Below, piece by piece: positions 24,260 to 64,000 of a DNA stretch of 64,000 bases (positions are counted from its first letter, which is position 1; each line of letters opens with the position of its first letter). Both the position numbers and the translations under genes were made by a program. The stretch covers positions 12,822,414 through 12,886,413 of the forward strand of contig CM036762.1 of assembly GCA_020796225.1 (NCBI GenBank), read 5' to 3'. The notes beneath the pieces are model-generated. The model had not been told where the DNA came from. It did no database searches and saw only the letters and a program-made list of their open reading frames with translations. The DNA is from Arion vulgaris (taxonomy: Eukaryota > Mollusca > Gastropoda > Stylommatophora > Arionidae).

Positions 24260-24600
24260 GAGATACTGGTAGAGACAGGTATCAAAGAAATCACCTAGTT
24301 TTTGGCCCTGTGCAAGCGGGAGTCATGGGCAATGAACGAGCTGACAGATTGGCTGGCAAGGCTACAGTATCAGAGGGAGTTGTAATGAACCGAAATGACA
24401 TTCTTAACGCACTTAGAGAGTCTTTTCGAACAGAAGAGTTTCAGGGTTGCGAGTCCCACTCGCTGACAAGATTGAGAGAGATGGGTGTCGGTATTGGTAC
24501 AGCTCGTAGAGAACAGCATACCAAATATGCAAAAAGACTCAACAATGAACTGGAGTGTAAGGCCGCTGGAAGCTGCTGGATTTGTTGAAGCGAAGATCGG
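24260..24600 (+). pseudogene. LINE RNase H fragment
   Basis: GPVQAGVMGNERADRLAGKA matches the RNase H HxGxxGNExAD motif (the His is replaced), followed by the LREMGVGIGTARREQHTKYA and NELECKAAGSCWIC ending. A similar ending recurs at 63360-63440. Confidence 0.75.
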
Positions 24601-24709
24601 AGCACATATGGACATGTCCGGAGTGCTATGATGATAGTCCTCTGATAACTCTCTCTCGCGATCGTGCTTTTTCGGCCATTTTTATAATTATTATTGTGAT
24701 ATATAAACA

Positions 24710-24880
24710 TCTTTTGCCAAGAACGCTTGCTTTACGTCACATCTTCAGTACCTTTTGAAGCTCTGGCGCTTGTCCTTCGGCGACGTGTCCGATTTCAACC
24801 AGCGTTTACTGGGTTCGCTCTCCGTCAGCCTTTGACTGTCCCAGCCAACCTGCAAGGCAGGAGGTCCCATGGTGTCTATG
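24710..24880 (-). repeat. Dispersed repeat, copy 1
   Basis: TTTACGTCACATCTTCAG, AAGCTCTGGCGCTTGTCC and GGTTCGCTCTCCGTC are shared in order with 57720-57860, where it joins a SINE-B end. Confidence 0.55.
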
Positions 24881-24899
24881 TACGTATGTTCAACCCATC

Positions 24900-25430
24900 A
24901 TGAACAGCATCCAGAGTTTAACGTTCCTAGTATTAGGAACTTTTTTGTGCTAATCAATTATACAACAGCTACGTATAGTTCACTATGTTCTCTTCTCACA
25001 ACCAGATTGTATAATGTGTTCTATTAAAGTCTAGGCACGTTTGCAAACGTTCAAGCCAAAAGGGTCGTCACTTCCAGATTTAATACAACTATAGCATTGG
25101 TAATAGCCTTCACAACGTTCTGTATATTGCGTCTTTATTGTCAAATCTAGTTAGAATTATTATCATTTCGTTTCAAACATAACGTTTAATCATAACAGTG
25201 CAGATATAGTATAAAATATAACACGCATTTGTACAGGTAGGCGTTTTAGAAGCATTTTAAAAACAGAAAACCACATTTGATAGTACAACATTTACTGTGG
25301 TATATTGCATGGAGCATAGTGTTAATTTGTCATATTGAAAGCCTTAATTAATACATGTGCCATTTTAAAGAAATGCATTGTTTACGTTGATACCAGAAAG
25401 GTATGATGTTCGTCTCTATTGTCCATTCAT
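24900..25430. other. Unique AT-rich stretch
   Basis: No recognised feature. Confidence 0.4.
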
Positions 25431-25690
25431 CATCATCAAATAGCTTGTCCTGAGCAGAACTTTGCCACCCTCACAGTCCTCCGGAATTTCTCTCTCTCAT
25501 AAGTCAGATGTCCTGTCTCTGCAGCCGTCATGTTCAAACCATCAGTTACATCCTGAATCCGCCTTCTCCGTGGTCTTCCTCTTCTTCTCTTTGCCGGTAT
25601 GCCTCCTTCCATGATGGTCTTCTCCAGCCCTTCATGTATTTTTATATGTGGAAAATATCTCGATTTTCTCTTTCTTATTTGTAGCATCAG
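25430..25690 (-). pseudogene. RTE-like LINE 3' end
   Basis: The minus strand is open for 83 residues: KIHEGLEKTIMEGGIPAKRR, RGRPRRRRIQDVTDGLNMTA, AETGHLTYER, ending AKFCSGQAI and a GATGATGATG tail. It is the clearest copy of the C-terminal basic segment of the family at 197. Confidence 0.8.
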
Positions 25691-25870
25691 TCAGTTTTCT
25701 GAGTCCACTACAAATACAATTCCCCATAGTTTTTTTTTCAAACCTTAGGGTCTGAAGTCCCTTCACCTTTGTATGTCTCAGTGTGCAAGAGGTAGAAGGG
25801 TCAGTTGCTTTTCTCATGTGGGAACGTCAGTGTTAACCAACAACCTTCTTGTATCGGAGTAGATGGGTGA

Positions 25871-26055
25871 ACGTTTATACATTACTCTAATCTGTACCAC
25901 ATTGTCCTACAAACGTTTATACATTACTCTAATTTGTACCACATTGTCCTACAACATGACACTAATAATATTCAATTAATTGAAGCATACTCCTCTATCT
26001 GTGCACTTTGATATGATAATGGGCATACTCTATCTGTGCACTATGATATGATAAT
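25871..26055 (+). repeat. Two short tandem duplications upstream of the GH1 start
   Basis: A 42-bp unit (ACGTTTATACATTACTCTAA at its start) occurs twice at 25871-25954, then GCATACTC-CTATCTGTGCAC occurs twice at 25985-26055. They lie within 250 bases of the start codon. No TATA or initiator assignment is possible. Confidence 0.85.
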
Positions 26056-26117
26056 GTATACACGTTATGTTTCATTTATCAGTTGCTGCTTCATCACAGC
26101 TTGTACCATCTACAACG

Positions 26118-60273
<34,156 letters not shown>

Positions 60274-60309
60274 GTATGTATGTCCATATCAATAAGTACT
60301 CATCACCGA

Positions 60310-60720
60310 TATTGTATTATTTTATTCATGTTATGTTATGTTATATTAAGCAATCGACGTCACGGCACATTGGGCATTCCCATTCATGCTCTGTCCTCCG
60401 CTGCAGCAGCCATCCCAAAGTCATTTGCTCACCGTACCCATGAGAAGTTGATTACTATATCTTCTCTCTACCACGAAGACTACACTGTCTGGCATGTCCA
60501 AACTTAACGCCTAATTCTCGAAGTTGTTCTAGTGTCTGAGACTGCCCATGTCACATAATTGAAAGCGTACCACATTGATGATATCGGCTCTGTCCATACT
60601 TCTGCCCTCTTGAGTCGGGGCAATGTTTGCTAGAAAGTCAGCACGCTCGTTACTACCCTGCACTCCAGCAAGTCCAGGTGTGTACAGCCATGTTATATTC
60701 ATGAATAGTTCTAATAATAA
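60310..60720 (-). pseudogene. RNase H LINE 3' end, sister of 54570
   Basis: The minus strand reads TPGLAGVQGSNERADFLANI, APTQEGRSMDRADIINVVRF, then the shared 3' UTR ending GACGTCGATTGCTTAATATA and ACATAACATAACAT. It starts 37 bases after the exon 12 donor, on the opposite strand. Confidence 0.8.
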
Positions 60721-60869
60721 CTTACGCTGTAGAATTTTAACTTCACAGAAAACTTGCAAATTCTTATGGAATTAAAAAGAAATCTTGTACTTATAATGAA
60801 TATAGTGGGAAATATGACACTGCATGTGTTCTAGATTATTTGAAGTATTATTTTTTTAATCATTTTCAT

Positions 60870-61140
60870 ATCGAAATCTAATCAATGGAATAAGAAGCAG
60901 ACAATCACGGTGTTTCAGACATATAATTAAAAGGGGCAGATAAGAACAGTTGGTTACAACAGGCAAAATACAGGAAAGATAGAGGAGACAAAGGACAATA
61001 TCCCGGCTGGCTTGAAATTGTGGTTCGACAATGGTTTGGTGACGGAGTTGATAGATTGTACCAGAGACAGGCCGATGTGGAGAGACATGATCGCCAACGA
61101 CAACCGATAGGGTACTTGATTGATGATATATGCAAGAAGT
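60870..61140 (+). pseudogene. LINE 3' end
   Basis: SRCFRHIIKRG, EQLVTTGKIQERQRRQRT and a PTTTDRVLD-type end with TTGATTGATGATA tail; same family as 12140. Confidence 0.68.
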
Positions 61141-61144
61141 TGGC

Positions 61145-61433
61145 CAAATTTTAGTATGCAACTGAAACATGTGGCTTTTAATGCATCATCTATGTTTGAG
61201 TCTGTCAGATAGGATCGATTTGTATGTTTGACGATGTTCATAGATAAAATGAGACTTCAAACAGAGATTGTATCATTGCACAAATATATTCTCAGAGAAA
61301 CACTACTTATCGTCGACTATTTATTCTTGCCCACCAAAAGTTCGGAAATTGTCATTTTTGCCATAAGAACATTCCAAAATATGTCTTCTTACAAATTCAA
61401 GATAGATCGCACATGAAGATTATATTTTTCGAA
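61145..61433. other. Unique sequence
   Basis: No exon with the expected NEP motif and no repeat partner is seen. Confidence 0.4.
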
Positions 61434-61441
61434 AACTTACA

Positions 61442-61616
61442 CAGGGCCGTGCGGTATGTTCTCTCGGTATGATGCAAGTCTTCGAAATTCCGCCCTTTAC
61501 ATAATTTTTCTTTAAAATAACCTTAACTGTTATTTTGATTTCGTTGTTTATGTTACCCACCCTTTCGGTGCCGCCTGATGCGGCCGCCTCTTTGCATCAT
61601 AGCACGGCATGGCCCT
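61442..61616. mobile_element. hAT-like MITE (175 bp)
   Basis: Inverted ends CAGGGCCGTGCGGTAT and CAGGGCCATGCCGTGC (right end, complement). Flanks AACTTACA (61434-61441) and AGTTCACA (61617-61624) match in 6 of 8 bases. It has a relative at 50440. Confidence 0.78.
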
Positions 61617-61619
61617 GAG

Positions 61620-62174
61620 TTCACAGACACTACTTTCAAGTTCCGTTTTATCAACAGATGCGAACGGGTTATTGAATAACATTATAATTGGATCGAGGGT
61701 TGAAAAACTGACTAAATATGTTAACAAATTGGACAGTAAGGAAAGATGTATAACAAAAAAGATCACATAGGTCGGCACTAATAGATTCAGCAATATATTT
61801 CGAATTAATAAGGTGAGAAAGTGATTTCATCTGCAATCGAAAGTTGTGATTATATTTTGAAACGCGCTAATTGAACTTATAATGCCTGAGACTTGACGAT
61901 CTTTCATTGTAATTCGAGACTTAACTCATTTAATTTGAAAGTGATATCTGTCAAGAAAGTTAAATCTAATAGCGATGATATGGTCTCACGTTCCCCTCTG
62001 ATATTTAATTTGGAGATGGTTAAATAAAATTCCCTTATCGCAGTTAAAAGGCTGTAGAGTCGTCCCAGTCATTCCCCACTCAGCCACCTTTCTTCATGTA
62101 TAAAAACTACATCATAAACGATGACAGGTGAAAGATGATTTGATATAATTGTACTAGTTACTGCACTAATGCGG

Positions 62175-62175
<1 letters not shown>
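61620..62175. other. Unique sequence
   Basis: No feature seen. Confidence 0.4.
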
Positions 62176-62221
<46 letters not shown>

Positions 62222-62224
<3 letters not shown>

Positions 62225-62370
62225 AATGATAAGATTATCATCATTGCACCCGTGTACAAACGTATGTGCCCTATGTATTTCTTCTATCTTGCACAGAAAG
62301 ATCTTGGCGGCAGTGCATAAACTTTGTAGCATCGGCGGGGGATCGTCTGTGTAAATTTGAAGATAATTAA
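62222..62370 (-). mobile_element. SINE-D 3' part
   Basis: CATCATTGCACCCGTGTACA, GCACAGAAAGATCTTGGCGG in antisense, next to a (TA)n run at 62179-62221. Confidence 0.65.
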
Positions 62371-62445
62371 AAATGTGTAGGATATTATTTTTGTATAAAT
62401 TATGTCACGGCAGAATATATACAGCATATATATATATATATACAG

Positions 62446-63231
62446 TAGAACCCGTTATGTCGCCAGCCTAGGGGTTTTACCAAAAGCGTCAGGATAACCG
62501 ATGATCGAGATAAACGAAAACCAATATGGCGGCAAAATATTAACATGTGCTTGAAATTTCTTTATGTACATGATGTGCGTTAATAAATGAGAATGTACAT
62601 GCACGTGTTATTTGTTTGATGAAGCGATCGGCATGCTATAAAAATGTACATACATGTTTGCTAACAACAAAAGGCATATGTGCACCAACTAACAGCAGAA
62701 ATTTACCAATATAAATAAAAACCACCGTCGATTCTCGATACAAACCTTTATTTATACAAACTGACTCAAGAAAGTATCTAATAGCGATGATATTCTAAGT
62801 TTCGATTTAAAGAAGGTAATAAAATGCTTTTTGCTTATTTGCCTTTAAGCACTTCTTATGAAAAACAAATGCTTCAAGATGATTTGATTAATTGACTGTC
62901 TAAATCAGTTTCATATATACAAAATAACCATATATATATATATATTCTTATATTTATATATAAGTGAAGAATTAATGTTCAAACTTGTCCCATCTTCTTC
63001 ATCTTCTTTTCATTGCACATCAGATTGCTGTAACAACTTGGTCATGGGGATCGTGATAAATGAACGTATTAAAATGGAGAATTTGTTTTGTGCTAAATTA
63101 TGTTCGGCAGACATAAAAGAATAGAGATATCCGATGAAAATGCTTCGAAAGAGAGAATTTAGGCGTTTCCATTCAAAAGGTCGACTGTCAATAGTTGGCA
63201 GTTAAGCGAGGTCGAGATAAATGGATTCTAC
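62446..63231. mobile_element. Pogo/Tigger-like non-autonomous element (about 790 bp)
   Basis: Left end CAGTAGAACCCGTTATGTCG after TA. The complement of the right end is TAGTAGAATCCATTTATCTC before TA. Both continue with the GATAA or CTTAA plus CGA words typical of pogo-class ends, and the target is TA. There is no transposase frame inside; the interior is AT-rich. Confidence 0.68.
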
Positions 63232-63239
63232 TATATGTG

Positions 63240-63945
63240 TTAATCAAAGATGGAGTTCGGGTTGTGAATCCTGTGATTGAGAGAGACGAGGTCGATATTG
63301 ACAGCCCTAAGCGCATACTAAATAGTCCAAAACTAAATTGATTAATCAACATTGAACTGGATGTTGCAGCTGGAAGCTCTGGGTTTGTTGAGACAGAGTC
63401 AGGTAGCACTGTAGCATGCCGTGATATCATGATAGTCCTCATTATACTGGTAAATGTATAGTATGCATAAATTATTCTGCTATTGTCACGGTAAAATTTT
63501 CAGGTTTACCTTCAAAGAAGCTTATGTTGTGCTGGTTTGGTCATACTATGTTTCTTCCTGGCATTGCTTCACTGGAGATGGAGTATCAGAGGGCATTTTA
63601 TTCCATCTCATACTTGCTTTAAGAGTTTACAAGACAACTTCATAAATACGCTATTGTTTGTTTTCTTTCCTATGTTCTCAACTTTGTTTTGTTCTCAGAT
63701 CTGGATAAGAAAGTGTATCCTAGAAACAGAGGATTTTGTTCCAGTTTGATAATATTAGCTTAAGGACGTTATTTTTTCCCCATTCATTTCTAGGTATCCT
63801 AAAGTCTGTTTTTCCTTGTGGTCTAAAAGGTAACTATGATTGCAAATTACTGTTAGCTAATTCGTTTGTGAAGAAGACAAAGAGAGATTTAACTAAAGAC
63901 TTAAAAGTTGTAGCAGCGAAATGTTCTTCACTCGTTAACTGACCA
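63240..63945. other. Right-edge sequence with a short LINE-like word
   Basis: GGATGTTGCAGCTGGAAGCT to ATCATGATAGTCCTC (63359-63440) resembles the end of the LINE at 24560-24640. The rest has AT-rich open frames but no recognised domain. Confidence 0.4.
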
Positions 63946-63950
63946 GGGAC

Positions 63951-64000
63951 TGGCAGAAAGGCTACAGGTTCCCCAGATTTACGGTGTTCGTGGGCACTGA
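63951..64000 (+). mobile_element. SINE-A, cut by window edge
   Basis: CTGGCAGAAAGGCTACAGGT, TCCCCAGATTTACGGTGTTC. Starts in mid-element, so it is 5'-truncated. Confidence 0.82.

Noticed and set aside
60274..64000. Next GH1 exon with the domain 2 NEP motif
   Set aside because: I searched by eye for a W-x-T-F/L-N-E-P coding stretch after a polypyrimidine-AG and found none, so the gene is taken to continue outside the window.

Overview
This window looks like intronic and intergenic DNA of an AT-rich, repeat-dense animal genome. There are no operons, ribosome binding sites or long uninterrupted ORFs. The one host gene I can support is split into small phase-consistent exons across more than 34 kb. 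The rest is mostly decayed non-LTR retrotransposons (RTE-like, plus RNase H-bearing families), several tRNA-derived SINE families, small hAT- and pogo-like DNA elements and many minisatellites. A multi-domain lactase-like GH1 gene together with these repeats suggests a marine or freshwater invertebrate, perhaps a mollusc. That is an inference; no marker gene fixes the taxon.

Layout. 1 to about 26,100 is repeat-filled DNA with no convincing host exon: LINE fragments, SINEs, a hAT-type MITE (5551-5718), a 34-bp minisatellite of about 37 units (8185-9450) and a 183-bp satellite of five units (17352-18265). From 26,118 to the right edge lies a plus-strand glycoside hydrolase family 1 gene. It starts with a signal peptide, and 12 exons encode about 660 residues. 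Exons 1-8 make one complete GH1 domain. Exons 9-12 make the first third of a second GH1 domain, and the rest lies beyond 64,000. Exon-intron phases correspond between the two domains, except that domain 2 has one extra intron. The overall design is like lactase-phlorizin hydrolase or klotho.

Domain 1 keeps the nucleophile motif (TENG) but has Asp in place of the acid/base Glu (DDP for NEP), Pro in place of the glycone-binding Gln, and Asp in place of the Glu of the C-terminal FEW motif. It is therefore probably weakened or non-enzymatic. Domain 2 has canonical residues as far as it is seen. Two lesions stand out: a one-base frameshift in exon 3, and a 21-bp insertion at the exon 9 donor that carries a stop codon. 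Either could be a real defect, an isoform switch or an assembly error.

The introns are large because of repeats. The intron after exon 3 holds about 32 copies of an 85-bp unit, each with a branchpoint-like and polypyrimidine-AG acceptor-like segment. Between its two blocks is an 870-bp stretch (32,541-33,416) that reads as a blend of the array with the 30,880-31,813 region, including exon 3. It looks like a consensus artefact or a decayed duplication. Other introns contain a SINE-born 68-bp array, an AACAT expansion seeded by a LINE tail, and a 39-bp array that stays open in one frame up to the exon 11 acceptor. I found no sign of a new multi-gene system; the interest lies in the GH1 gene and in how repeats have remodelled its introns.
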